A stretch of 64,000 bases of DNA from Pachyseris speciosa. Its lineage: Eukaryota > Cnidaria > Anthozoa > Scleractinia > Pachyseridae. Where the stretch lies: assembly GCA_016490735.1 (NCBI GenBank), contig JAEMWC010000665.1, positions 187,501 through 251,500 on the forward strand, in the 5' to 3' direction. The notes under the pieces are model-generated. The model did not search any database, had not been told where the DNA came from, and was given only the letters and a program-made list of their open reading frames with translations. Of the stretch, positions 1 to 12,800 are shown one piece after another. The stretch's first letter is position 1. The number at the start of each line of letters is the position of its first letter. A program made the position numbers and the translations under genes.

Positions 1-440
1 ATGTTTGTGAACGTGCGAAGATCCATCCGATAGTAAGTGCTCGCGCACTCGCGTGGAGAATTGTCGGCTTGTTTCTTGTGTCGGCTTGTTTCGACATATG
101 TGAAACACATAAACCTGACACTCTCCCTGTAAGTCCCTCTATGTCTATTGTTTCAACTATTTAGCATGCAATATTGTAAACGCAATGTAACGAACTTTGT
201 AACTTCACGCGCGTTATAAATTCAACGGCGATTTCAAAACTGTACACTGATGATGACGGATGCACCGTCGAAACATGTCTGGAAAATTAAAGAAAGTTGT
301 ATTGTTTCTACGACTATCAATTTTGCTGCTGCTCAGCAGAGAATTTGTATGACTAGTTATGAGCGTATTGTTGTCGGCAAATTGAGATATTTTTACCACT
401 TGAGAGTTAAGGAGAGGAATGCCTCTACAGTTTGGTTCTT
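1..440 (+). mobile_element. Penelope-like element end, hairpin-bearing fragment
   Basis: No coding region is recognisable. The diagnostic feature is a hairpin at 255-269: arm GACGG, loop ATGCA, arm CCGTC, followed directly by GAAAC (270-274) and preceded by CTGATGA (247-253). The Penelope-like remnant at 9676-10116 carries a hairpin with the same loop and the same GAAAC follower on the minus strand, so I assign this stretch to the same class. The order CTGATGA, helix, GAAA resembles the hammerhead ribozymes known in Penelope-like elements, but one extra T lies between core and helix and stem I is poor. It abuts the truncated LINE near 440. Left boundary is outside the window. Confidence 0.35.
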
Positions 441-3330
441 GCCAAAAGCTCTATCGCTAGGATAAACAGGAAAGGGCTTAGGGGGCACCCCTGACGTATG
501 TCTCTCGAAGCTTCAAAATAATTTTTCATAAAGCAAGCATTCATAGCTTCTGTTTCGACACCATTATAGAGAACGGAGAACCATTTTCCTATAGAAGGTC
601 CGAAGTTGAAAAGTTCTAAAGTTTTCGTTATGAAGCTCCTCTCTATAGAGTCAAAAGCTCTTTCAAAGTCCACAAAAAGAGGGATTCCTGGCATTTATTT
701 AAGCCCTGTATGTTATATCACTTGAGAGTCTTATGATCTGACCGATATATCTATTCTTGACAAAACCAGTTTGGTCGGAATGTCATTAATTTTGGTAGAA
801 AGATTTCTCTTCGTTTGGCTATAGTCTTCACGAGAATTTTGTAGTCAGCGTTGAGCAGAGTTATAGGACGTCAGGTAGTTAGTTCCAACGAGTAATTGTC
901 GTCTAGATCTTTAGTAGATAAAGAAATAATTCCCCTTCTTTGTCAAACTGAAAGTTTTCCTTTCTGAAAGGCGTCGTTGTAAATAAGAGTTAAGTAAGTC
1001 TATCTGTAACATGTCAAAAAAGGTTTCATAAAATTACACGATGAAACCGCCTTCGCCCGGCGTTTTATTCCTCTGAAAGGTGTTTAATACCTTTTTAATT
1101 TCTTCAAAGGACAATTCGTGTTCGAGGGTTTCTTGTTCTTCACTCGTCAATTATGAAAACTCCAAACTCTCTATGAAGTCATTTAAACCTCTTTCCTGTT
1201 GTGATAAAGGAATATCAGCGAGTTTCGTCGTAAACATTGTACTGCAAAAGGATTCTATTTCTTTGTTTACCCATTCCAGAGTTATTCCACCATTCTCTAG
1301 TTTAAGTTGTAGCAACGTCTTCTTTTCATATTTGCTTTGTTCTAGATTAAAAGAGTATTTTGTGGGCTTTTCACCCTGTTTTATCCACTCAGCCTAACAT
1401 CTGAAGATAGCCTCTTTTTGTCTTAATCATACACATTTCTTAATAATATAATATTTATTGATTTGTATTGCGCAAATATCAATCCAGAAAAATTTTCATC
1501 TGCGCATTACATTGACTCAACAAAATCCTAAAATCCTAGTAATTCTGTTTTAGCTGCATCGTATGCATCTAGAACATTTTGGTCCAGATCCAGATTTGGA
1601 CTGTTTTGCAAATTTTATGGTCGAGTTCCTCCAGTTCTTTTTGTAGAACTTTTTTAATTCACTTCTTTTATTCTTGAAATAATTAATTGTCTGTGATCGA
1701 ATTTTCATTTTAATTAGTTCCCATAACAGTTGACTACTTTCGACGTTTTTGTATGTTTGTAGTATTTGGGGGTAGGTTAGTCTCATAAGGTCTACATAGT
1801 TCTTCATCCAGCAAAGTGTTATTGAATTTCCATGTGCCGGGACTTAGCCGTTCAAAATCACGTTGTAATTCTAAACTCAAAAATATTGTTTTATGGTCCA
1901 GTGCTACCGGGGAACGAATCTCTGCTCGTTTTGTACTCGGTAAAAACGAGTTTGACACTAGGAAACAGTCAATTATAGCTTTTAATTTTAAATTTTTTTG
2001 CCTCATAGGTGAATGATTTAGAATTCGAGTGAAGTTGCCAATATATATCCAGAAGGCCAAGACCTTCCATGAGATCGATGATAGAGTTTCTGTAGGTTGT
2101 TTCTTTCCAAGCCAGACTTCCAGAGTTCGATGCTTATAAATTCGATTCAGGCTGGTATTCCAGTTACCTGATATAATTGCTTTAGAAGTATTAGTTTTAA
2201 CAATGATATTTTCTCTTAAAATTCTTATAAATTGGTTTTGTTTGCGATAATCATTTGGAGCATAAATATTTGTAACAGAGAAAACATATTTTTCCGATTA
2301 GAAGTTTGGCAATTATGAATCTCAGCTTTCGTACCCTAGAGAATCGATTTCCACAATAGATATATGTTATTCACCGGCTGGGAGGTCCGTATAGGGAAAA
2401 ACTGTGCCCGAGGTCTTGAGTACGATATTTCATAGCAAGCACAGAGAAATAAATTGAACAAAACAAACAATGATGTTTGAAAAATTCGCACAAATATATT
2501 TATTGCTTAGTCTTGTTGACAATGAAATCACATTTTCAAATTCGGTTTTAACGAAAGTTCGTAAAACACGAGGAATGCCTTTAGTGAAAAATACTTAAAT
2601 ATCTCTCTCATATCTTACTGATTTCAAGTATTTATTTCCGTTCTTCTTCCAAAAACCTTCACAAATCAATGCTAAAATAAGAAAACTACGCAAGAAAAGA
2701 CTGCTCTGCAGTTAGTCGTTTTAAGTTAACCGCATGTTATGCCAACAGTTCAAGAAAAAAAAACAACTCAAAAAACAGCAAATTAAACCAGCTAAGTTGA
2801 GGAGTAACCAGGGCTTTTACTCCACTGCTGATGTTTTCCTTTCGCTTTCCAAAGTTTTGTAGGCGAAAAGTTTTATCTTAAGAGAAAAAATCCAACGTTT
2901 CGCCGCGCTGTAGTAAAACAGTTTTTCTTTAAGATTTTCCCGCCAATTCCTGACCGGCTTTCCCGGTCCGGATGGAAAAAGCTGGACCGGCTAAGAGCGC
3001 ATTATTAGCCAATCAGATTCAAGGATTTACGATTCCGGCCCGCTGAGATGCTTCAGAAAAAAATAAAAAGTTGATAATTCGATTGTGGGTTGATTAAGAT
3101 ACAAACTCCTCTTGAATGTTCTGAGCCATGAAAGAAAATAATTTTTCTACTCCATTCTTCAGACCACATTTTATCATCTTCTGCTTTATAAAATGTTTCT
3201 TGTATACAGAAAATTGTGGCTTTTTGATTTTTCAGATAAGAAAATATTGCTCTTCTTTTGTTTGTATTACGTAATCCTGCACATTCAATGAAAGGATATT
3301 TAATTTATGCGACATGTTCGAATAATAGGA
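440..3330 (-). pseudogene. LINE ORF2 remnant: endonuclease + reverse transcriptase
   Basis: Role in intact copies: target nicking by an APE-like endonuclease and target-primed reverse transcription. Seen here: the N-terminal endonuclease start (LNVQGLRN, then CIQET with the catalytic Glu) at about 3315-3090; the continuation NIYAPND and SGNWNTSLNRI at about 2285-2150; the end of the domain with a DH pair (VALDHKTIF) near 1915; a linker (WELIKMKIRSQTI) near 1730-1690; the pre-RT segment with KTPGEGGF near 1040; and RT motifs DFERAFDSIE and RQGCPLSPFLFILAIELLA at 694-425. One stop interrupts the pre-RT segment and 1030-700 holds several frameshifts. Non-functional. Confidence 0.8.
2365..3050. 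mobile_element. Foldback-like insertion splitting the LINE endonuclease
   Basis: The endonuclease reading frame is continuous on either side (about 3315-3087 and 2340 downward), but the roughly 700 bases between do not continue it. The left edge holds CACCGGCTGGGAGGTCCGTA and the right region holds GACCGG, CCGGTCCGGA and GACCGGCTAAGAGCGC, so the ends share CCGGCT-type motifs in opposite orientation. Exact ends and a target-site duplication were not resolved. Confidence 0.45.
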
Positions 3331-3392
3331 GGTGATCTAGGTATTTCTAAGAATGTATGGATGCGGCTGACAAATAACTAACCTGCAAGTAA

Positions 3393-3852
3393 GACCTCGT
3401 CCACACGTATCCGGATATTTTCGAAAACGGAGATTTTTTTCCCCGTATTTGAAAAAATCCGCGTCCACACGAACCGTATTAAAATCGTATTTGCACGTCC
3501 ACACGTACACGCAAAAACGATTCTAATGCGCTAGACTTCACATATTGAGCATGCGCAGGCTACGAGCGCATGCGCCCTGTGATAAGCATAAGCCCGCGAA
3601 AATCAAAGATTTTGCCGCCATCTTTGTTTGTGTGCACTGGACCCTAACTTTGACGTCATCGTTTCGAAAACCTTCGTTTTCGACCGTCCACACGAATACG
3701 ATAAATGTCCGTTTTTAAAATCTACAGTCTGGAGAGCGTTTTCAAAAACCTCCGTATTTGTGGCCGAAAACGCCGTTTACGTATGGACGGGAGGTGCAAA
3801 CGGAGAAAAAAATCTCCGTTTTCGAAAATATCCGATACGTGTGGACGGGCTC
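3393..3852. mobile_element. PIF/Harbinger-type MITE, 460 bp, TAA target duplication
   Basis: Terminal inverted repeats of about 55 bp: the left end begins GACCTCGTCCACACGTATCC and the right end, reversed, reads GAGCCCGTCCACACGTATCG. Both continue into GATATTTTCGAAAACGGAGA. The element is flanked by TAA on both sides (3390-3392 and 3853-3855), the three-base duplication typical of PIF/Harbinger transposons. No transposase is encoded. Its centre includes a direct palindromic echo of the arm motif (about 3660-3780). It lies between ORF1 and ORF2 of the decayed LINE, so it inserted after the LINE. Confidence 0.8.
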
Positions 3853-4194
3853 TAAACAATAAATAATGACTAATCACAACGTACATCATTGTAACAGCGA
3901 AGGAACACAATACACGAAACTATAAAAAAGAAGAAGAAAATTAGCACTTATCTAACTCTTCTGGGAAGAAAAGACAAGCTTCCCGACAATACCAATTAAC
4001 GTGTTTCAAAGTCCGTCGACTTATGTACAAAAAAACTTCCAATTTGCGGTAGGTTTAACAACAGATTTTAATGCTAACTTAACTAATGAAAACTGAAAAG
4101 TCAAGGATGTTTTGGAAAATTCTACCTAGCAACGAAGCCAAAGATGAATACGAATATAAGCTTATTTATTTACATTAATTTTTCATTCCGATTA

Positions 4195-4870
4195 AAGTTT
4201 ATTTCTGTCGTCTCTTTTGATGCGGATAGGACGTCCTGCTAGAGCTTTCTTCAAGAAAATTTTTCCATCGTTTGTCCAAGTGTTCCAATTACACGCGTCT
4301 TTCACTTTTTTTTTTCTACTTTCGAATGTAACTGAGCGCGCCGACTAGCCAGGTTCTCATTAATGAAAATTCTTTCTACGCCAAATTTCTCCATTAGGTT
4401 TCATTTCCTAAGGCTTACACGCTTGCTATAAATTTCGTATTTTGAATCGTAATTTGAATCGAAAATGTCACAATAATTGGCCTTGCTTTACCTTCTCCCT
4501 TATAAAGGCGATGACAGATGCCAGTGTCTTCTTCCCGAATATCAACTTCCATCACTTCGGCCAAGTCGTGATTTTTGAGCGATATTTTCTTCTTCTCCCT
4601 CGGGAATGCCGTGAAATTCTGGATTAAACTTACGTGAATACTTCTCGATATCATCCAGGTTTTATTCTAGTGTTTGAATTGTCTTGTTAGCAACGCCTTG
4701 TCGCTCCCGCTCATTGCAGATTCTAAGATCCCGTACTTCAGACTGAGTGAACTCTAGACGTTCGAGTTACTGTTCCCTTTTGAACTTTTTCGTCTTCCAC
4801 TTCTAACCATGCTAACTACTGTACTATTAACAACATTTTGATTTACTTTCTTGACGGACCTTGAAATTAC
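4195..4870 (-). pseudogene. LINE ORF1 remnant (coiled coil, RRM-like, C-terminal domain)
   Basis: Minus-strand translation gives, in order, a heptad-like segment (ERLEFTQSEVRDL), the junction motif DDIEKYSRKF..HGIPEG, an RRM-like stretch ending ICHRLYKGEGKARPIIVTF, the C-terminal motif IFINENLASRRAQL, and WNTWTNDGKIFLKKA followed by GRPIRI. These match, in order, the domains of L1-type ORF1 proteins, which bind RNA and chaperone it. The frame changes at least twice and stops are present, so it is a remnant of the same element as the ORF2 downstream. Confidence 0.75.
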
Positions 4871-4899
4871 GGAGCTCACAAAGCCATGTCTGTTTCAGA

Positions 4900-5640
4900 C
4901 TCTCTCTCTTCTGTATCCGTGATGAAAACTTGGACTTAAAATTGCAGTATTTTCCGTTTCCGAAGATCGAACGAGTTCCCTAATGTATCAAATGTGCAAA
5001 AAGTTCATACTCACACGTGCAATTAGCAATACGCCGAACACATAATGCATTGAATAAATCTGGAATGTTTTAACATTCCAAATTGACATATTCAAACTCT
5101 TCCGTGAATATTCCGTGCATCGTCGGAATCAGTCGCACGGTTCGTGCATCTCTTTAAATAAATACATCGTAATGAGATTTATTGACCTGCGCAGCCTTAA
5201 GCCTCTTTTATTTGGCTAATCACGCAATGTTCCTCCTCCTTTTTTCGGAAGAAGCGCTGCGTTACGACCCAATAACGGCTACATAGTAGACTATTCAAAG
5301 AAAAATACGAACTTCTGGAAGTAGTCAAATTATTGCAGTCGGACAGGACCCACTAAACCACTCCATCTTCCGCCATTAAAGAACGTCTTAATAGCAAAAA
5401 GTCCCCTTTAAAAAAAGTGAGAACTGCCAAGAAAATTAAAACTACCCTAATCTTGTTAGACTAGCCATGAAGTCTTCTTTCTATGCCAAAAAAATATATA
5501 CAGCCTTCTATATAAAATGTTGTCAGGTATTAATTAAATATAACCTCAACCCCGTCCCTAACAAAACTAGGTGTGGTCATAATCGAATACATTTGTCCGC
5601 TAAAATGTTTTATTTCTCGTTAGCGTTAGTTTTTGGTTTA
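4900..5640. other. No gene recognised
   Basis: AT-rich sequence between the LINE ORF1 remnant and a SINE. I see no splice-compatible exon or repeat with defined ends in this stretch. It lies downstream of the TSP1 gene. Confidence 0.5.
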
Positions 5641-5814
5641 TGAATGATGTATGAAATAAATCATATATGAACTGCGGAAATGAAATGAAATGAAGAAATG
5701 ATCCTCGCAGTTGTGAACGCAATTTATGCAATTGCGTAAAGAAGCCTGGAAAAAAAAATTCAGGACTTCAACGGGGTTTGAACTCGTGATTTAGCGATAC
5801 CGGTGCGATATTCT

Positions 5815-5849
<35 letters not shown>

Positions 5850-5862
5850 AGGCCAATTATGA
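5640..5862 (-). mobile_element. tRNA-derived SINE, family member 1
   Basis: On the minus strand the unit starts with CCCAACGTCAGTGGCTTCAT, then a tRNA-like head (5760-5834) with an A-box (TAGCTCAGTTGG) and a B-box-like GAGTTCAAACC, then a body ending in CCGCAGTTCATATATGAT. The same head and body occur twice in tandem at 54877-55335, so this is a dispersed family. The head resembles tRNA-Ile but the anticodon arm does not pair well. Confidence 0.75.
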
Positions 5863-6266
5863 GTAACCCAAGGCTAAAATTAATTAACTCTGTTTAATTT
5901 TATTGAACAATTAGAAACGACTTGGTGACGATGCGTGGGCCGTGTGCATCTCGAGATTGTCAGGGAATATAGAGGTTCTTAAGGCAATCTCTTCCAATAA
6001 AAAGGTATTTTTCCGCGAATTATACCTATGAAAAGAATCTCGCTAGGATATAAGTATATCCAGAATATGGAATCCACAAAGGATCAAAGCTGGTGTGAGC
6101 TACGAATGTCTCACAATTTTCAGAGAAAATTAAACTTCAATCTGTAAATAAGAACAATGTTATACTTTGGTAGGTGTTTTAAAGCATTAAATGCATGATT
6201 ATCTCTCCTCCTCCTCCTCCTCCTCCCTCCCCCACTTCCCCCGCCACCCCCACCACCACCCCCATT

Positions 6267-6583
6267 TTAGTGACATACAAGAAAAATATCTTTAAGAGGC
6301 ACGGTGCTCAAATTTGTTAGTTCCAAAGAAGCAATATACTTACTGTTATGGCCACCCGTTAAGCGTAACCAACCTTGCTGTATTTCACTGAAACCAAGAT
6401 CATCATCGGGACACTTGGGAAGACCGCACGGTTTGACTTCTGATGTGGACCCTCTACAGTTCTGATTGCTCTGGTTGTAGCAGGAACGTTTGCGCACGCG
6501 TAATAAATTTGAACCGCAGGTCCTGGAACAGTGAGACCACGGGCCCCACTCGGTGAAATCGTCAGTTGAACTTGCAGATGCTT
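6267..6583 (-). CDS. TSP1 gene last recognised exon: TSP1 repeat 5 and C-terminus
   Basis: Acceptor TTTCTTTCAAATAG. Encodes TSP1 with FTEWGPWSHCSRTCGSN and ends LPKCP, followed by about 47 residues to a stop at 6267. This tail contains no recognised domain and one cysteine near the stop. A GT at CAAG|GTTGGT (near 6384) would also end the exon in phase 1, so the real C-terminus could lie in an unseen exon. A minus-strand AATAAA near 5897 could serve as poly(A) signal if the stop is real. Confidence 0.7.
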
Positions 6584-6700
6584 CTATTTGAAAGAAAACA
6601 ACAAGTGGTATAGTTTCCGCATATTAAATTTTACGAGAATCAGGTGCGGCGCTTATTTCAGGGCGACGCTTATTTAAAAATCATCACATTTCTAATAATA

Positions 6701-6746
<46 letters not shown>

Positions 6747-6806
6747 CGCGAGTAATTTCAAAATCAGACGAGCGCGAAGCGCGAGGCTGATTTGAAAATA
6801 CGAGCG

Positions 6807-6855
<49 letters not shown>

Positions 6856-9800
6856 TATCTATAACAAATTTCGGAATTAAAAATTTCTTTTGGGAAGGTC
6901 TTTTGAGCGAAAACGTCTGTAGCGCTTTCCATATGTTTTGAAAACTGCAGGAAACGTTTGCAATGAAGCCATTAAAGCGCGCGTAATTGACGTGAAAATC
7001 ACGTGGGTATCCAATTACAGGTATCCAATTACAAAAAGTTCAAATTGGATACCTGTAATTGGACACCCACGTGATCGCGCGCCGATTACGTGACAAATAG
7101 GCGCGCGGAGAACCAATCACGATCGAGAATTTTGTTATAGATACGATTATAATAATAATAATAACTTTATTAATCTCCTCGAAAGGCTATATTCGGGGGC
7201 GGCGCTTAATCGAGTAAATACGGTAAGTGTTTTGACAACATAATTATAATTTTTCGAGCACATTGGGACAAGATTTTGGCAGAAATAGGTGTTACTTGCC
7301 TCTTATAACTGATTATTTCATAAATCATGATTGTATAAAATGAATGACGGAGATTTCACGGAACTTCAAATTCTGAATGACTGAGATCGAGACCTTTTGT
7401 ATTTTTTATTTAACCCCTCCTTTTAGTAGGCACTTGAGTTTCTGCAAAATGAGGTATTAATTCAATTTCAATTCAATTCAATTCAATTTTTTTCACACGA
7501 ATACAGTGTATTAGAGAAAGTTATATTATTACAGCAGTGTTACAAGCATCAATATAAGGAATGCAGTACAATAAGAGGACAAAAAAAAGACACTAAAATA
7601 ATTTGCAATTCATTGTTACTAAGGATATCTAAGAAATGAAGAAGGAGAGGAAGAAAAGAATATTTAAATACTATGTTAGTTGTATGGAGTTTGGGGCACC
7701 CAAATAGTTCTAAGAACTAACCGAGTGGGTGTCCCAAAACAAATAATTCAAACAAAGGGAATACATTATTAATAACAATTTAGGTAAAAAAATATTACTT
7801 TCATACTAACTACTAAAAATGAAATATTAAGTATTAAGCTTCCTTTTCCTCCTGAGCTTGCTTACCAAAATCTCTTCTCGCAACTAATTAAGTAAGAAGT
7901 GCTGGCACGCTTAGAATAATTGTGATCTCACCATTTCTTGTATCAACATGTTGTACAAATACTTTGCTTTCGTCGTAAACATTCAGCTTCGGTGGACATG
8001 GTGGCCTCAGGCAGTGACGTCTCTCAACAGTCCTCCCCTCGCAGTCCTCCCCACCGTAACTGGGAGGGGGATCAGTACACGTCCTCTCGCGTTTACGATA
8101 CGAATCAGTGCCACACGTCTTAGAACACTCGGACCAATCACTCCACGGTGTAAACTGACCGTCAACTTGAGCAAAAAAGTAATGAGTACCTATCTTAAAG
8201 TGCAGAATGGATACTTAAGAGCAATAATATTAATCTGCATGCTTATGATCTATGAATATTTTAAGGTTACCGTTGACGACTATTGAAATGCCTCTTCGTC
8301 AGTGGGAACAAAGAGCAGCACGTGAAACTGGGTGTCAGCTGGGTGTGCTGGTTTGACGGATTTCAATTTGAGCGCCTATTTCTAGCCCTGTGACTGCTAA
8401 GTAACTCAAAGCAATCTGATCAAGGATAATAAAATAGGTGGTTTTTGTTCAAAGAAACGTTCAGTTAATTTATTGACAGTAGAGCAACAATCAGTAACCT
8501 TTTGGTTTAAATCATGTTCATATTCATTCTTGCCACATCGTACAACTATAATGCTATAATGCTCCAGCTCACATTATATGTTAATCAACCGTTAGCTAGT
8601 GATCAGGCAACGCTTATAGAGCGTATGCAACCAATCACCAGAGAATCAAATGTCATGCTGGTGGACAATAGCAAAAAGGGCTGATGAGAAACCTTTTGTT
8701 GACGGTACACCAACATGGCGTGATAACTTAGCACACTCAAACTCCGACATTCTCAACTATTTTGCCAGTCACACTGCCATGTGGATGATGTCCATTCATT
8801 GCATGCCTTAAGCGATATGCTTTCATACTAATGCTGTCTTGCAACACGACGTTATTCTTAGTTTAAGAGTCCACAGAGTGGCTATGGCTCACTGCGATAC
8901 ATTATATAATTTAATATACGTATCTTTTGCTATCACCTCAAAATATAAGTATACGTATAAGGAGATAATTATGAATAAAGGGTGCAAACAATCCACTCTA
9001 CCTGGGCATCTCCTTATGCGGCAGCGCCTGGTCTGTACCTTTGGTCCCAAACACGTGCGATCGATTTCGTCCGCGTTAAAATTGCTTATACAGGAACGCG
9101 TCCGCGTTTGAATGCCGCGTCCACACGAAGCACTGCACCGCGTCCACCCATTCCATGGTGTGAACCCGATGTCGTTGTCACCTTGAACATGAACACTTTG
9201 GCCACCATTTTCGTACGCTTCTTGTTCTCCTTGAGGCATTGAATTCAGTGACTGCATGGAGGCCAGTGACTGTGAAGGTGTAATGGTCAGGCCTTGCGGT
9301 GAACCTGTCAGCAAGTTGGATCCTAGTGATATTCCTGTAAACTGCTGAACATCTGGCATTGGTTGAAATCCAAGCACTCTTGGCGACCTGTTGGGGACTT
9401 GCTGCAGGTTTCTTTGCCGGTTTAACAGTGACTGTGCTAATGACATATCCCCCATTTCTGGACGAAAATTTGCAAATCCACTGTATCTGAACAGAGTTCT
9501 TTCACTGCTGCTCGTTTCCGTTGCTTTGTTCGGAAGGCGCATGGCCAACTCTTCGATCAGCGGTGTTGACGAAAGCGTTTTAAGGATAATGTGCTTATTA
9601 TTTTGTGCTGTTTTTGTCTTGCGCGGAACGTCCTTGTTCCCTTTAGCCTGTCCACCTGCATGCAATTTTAATTTGTCACTTTATTTTACATCTTATAATA
9701 AAAATAAGCGAAAGAAGTTTTACACAACGTTTCGATGACTGCATGTCATCATTTTCAAGTGAACAGAGAATAAAATTTGCAACATAATATATACCGTGCA

Positions 9801-12800
9801 AGGCGATAAAACGTAAAATATGCAGGTAACAAGTGACAAGTTTAAATAAATAGTTTTGCACGTATGATTGTGTGTTCAAGCATGGCCTTTTCTTCTTTAT
9901 GAATAACATTTCATAAATCAGACAGTCCAGTTTTCCGTTGCACTTCTTTAAGACGGAAAAGTTGTTGGTAAGGTCGCCGATGGTTTTCAGACCGTGGTCG
10001 TTCTTTAAGTGCTTGCCGATTGCTGAATAACGGTGTTCGTCAATACGTTGGTGTAAATGCCGGCTGGTGTAGCCGACATACTCTGCATCACACAGATCAC
10101 ATTTATAATTGTACACAACGCATTGTTGGCTAATTTAGTTTTGCTTTAAAAAGTAACAGAAGACCAGTTTGCTTCTACATTCAACATTTTTCGTATTAAG
10201 GGACAAACAAGAACGTTTAAAATTAATTGGACATGCGAAAGGTACCTTTGTGACCAAAGAAAAGAAAAGAGAAGGTATTAACTTTGAGATTTTACCACAG
10301 CCCCAATGGAATCATGCACCACTGGTTTCTTGCACTGTAAATAGGTTCCTCATCAAACTCCTATAAGTCCGGATTCTTAACAAGTGGGTTCACGTTTACT
10401 TTCTTTATAGGGGTAATATCAATTCTTCAACGTAAACATACACTACATCATTGCATTCCATCAAACTGCACCCCATTACATTACATTACGATTTAGCAAA
10501 TTTAGCAATACATCTTAATTCATTTCGTTGACTTAAAGTATATAATGTTGCATTTCACCATTTTACGTTAAAATGCGTGCATCATTTACGTTACTCACGT
10601 TACGTAACGTTACATTACATTGGCCGTTTTCACACTAGAGACGAACAAATCGTCTGGACGGACAAATCGTCTGACGATTTGTCCGGCTGTTGTTCATCTG
10701 ATGTGAATTTAGGTCGTACTTTAGTCGACTTGTTCGTCTGGATGGACAAATCGTCTACTAAAAATCGTCTTCACAGACGGACAAACAGACGGACAAATTC
10801 AGACGGTTTGTTCGTCTAAAAATTTGTTCGTCCCGTTTTCACACTAAGACGACTTGTCCGTCTGAGACGATTTGTCCGTCCAGACGATTTGTTCGTCTCT
10901 AGTGTGAAAACGGCCATTAATGTAATACTGCCAAATAAATAAAATAAAAGTAAATGATATTTAACAGTTTTAACGTTAACAGCGCTAAATACGCTTTAAC
11001 TTTCTTAATCGTTAAATAAATTTCCCTTATTTGCAAAAGACAAAACACGCCGAAGCAAGATATTGAGTAGCTACGAGTGAGTTCATCCAAGTCTAATCGC
11101 ACCATCAAATTCCTATTACGCACTTTCACTTGATAAGAACTACAGATCATTATTATTACATAACGCCATTCAATTATTCAACATGCTATTGAGTTTGTGC
11201 GTTAGAGAACTATGTTGTTTAACTCTAAAATATACAAATACATCTACTGACCAGCGGTTGGAGGGCACTCCTTGGATCTACAATACTCAACCTGGAATCT
11301 TTCACCAGAGCAATCCTTCCCTCCGTAGGCTGGAGGAGGCTGTGTACAAAAACGCATGCGCATGCGCACTGCATTAGGACCGCAGGTCTCTGAGCATGCA
11401 GACCATTCCGTCCACGTAGTTAAGGCACCATTAACTAAGATAACGAAATGACATGCAGTGGTCAAGCTCATATTGTGAATCAGTGTGTTGGCTTTTCTTT
11501 AACTCAGATCGGAGAGGAGGGAAGAGGAGGGAAGAGGAGGGTGGGCGATTTTCAGGGATGTTAGTTACGAGGTTTGTGTATCTGTGGAGTTATGGGATGT
11601 TGCAGATTTTTTGGTGGACCTTTTGGAGTTTGAGACTTTTTCGTACATTATATGACAAATATGTCGTACATCTCTTTGTTATAACGCACTCAACCCTTTA
11701 TTTCGCAAGACAGCAATAGAAAAAATATCCCTGAACAAAATTTTTCGTTCCGCTCTTTCAAAGAATTGCTGTCTTCAGCCTAAAGCCAATGAGAGGGGAC
11801 GCATAAGGAATCAAAAAAGCTGGGCGTTATGGCTTCTCGTCACTTATGTCTTAGAATATCCTTCTTACGCCCTAAACGTAGGTTAGTACTTGGACGATTG
11901 ATTTTCTAGGAATACCTCGTATTGTAGATATTTTGCCAAATTCTTTTCTTAGATTGGAAATATTAATCTTTTACACTTTTTCTCTCTGTTCAAGAAATTT
12001 TCATGGTAGCCAAACATTTTTGATTCTCATTCAGCCACCTAGGTAGCTGTGATAGTAAAATATTTAAGTTTGGAAAAGGCACGGATAAGTCACAAAGCTC
12101 GTAATTTGCATAAATTTGGACGTTTTCGTATTTTAGTATCTCACAATCACAGCCACCTAGGAGGCTCAATATAAATTGAAAATGCTTTGCTGATATAATA
12201 ATTCCATGAACAGAGAAGAAAAGTGTAAAAGTTTAACATTTCCTGGTAAAGCTTGAAGAAAAACGTGGGAATTAGCAAGACCGGCCTTTAAAAGGTTGCA
12301 CTTAACTTGAGAACGCTCTTACAGATTTTTTTTCTAATTTGGCCTACAAGTTGTGGGACTTAAGTAGTTTACACTCATCAAGTTTCGTTATAAAGTGTCT
12401 GACTACATTTCGAGATAACTGACCTGTTCAAAATTTAGCGGCCACACGTTACTGTCGCTAAGGTAACAGCTGTTGCTTGGAAACCAATAAGAAAATATAC
12501 TTTGATCTTAGTTCGAAAATATGTTGTAGTGTCAAGGAAATCAAAGATTGCCTTCTATAGGAAATTTTTATTTCAACAGGTACACCCCAAGGCCAAAAAA
12601 AAACTGTTGCGAGCCTCCTCGATACTTTGTAATAGTCTCAGATGACTTCTATTTAATTATTTGATCCGTCCATATTGAAGACATTTTCCTAAACGAAACA
12701 CCTTACTTGGGCATTGTTTCCGCACATCACAGGGTACCGTCTGGTGGTTCCATCCGGGGCACCTAACAAAGGTGTCTGATGGAGAGGTCTTGTTACAGAA

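Larger units (their letters stand above)
440..4900 (-). mobile_element. Decayed L1/Tx1-type LINE (ORF1 + ORF2), interrupted
   Basis: Reading on the minus strand, coiled-coil and RRM-like ORF1 remnants (about 4870 to 4195) are followed by an APE-type endonuclease (from about 3315), a linker, and a reverse transcriptase that stops near 440 after motif B, before the expected YADD motif. The order ORF1 then endonuclease-RT is that of L1/Tx1-like non-LTR retrotransposons. Stops and frameshifts are frequent, a MITE sits between the ORFs (3393-3852), and a second insertion splits the endonuclease (about 2365-3050). The copy is dead. The 3' end is lost at the junction with Penelope-like sequence. Confidence 0.8.
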
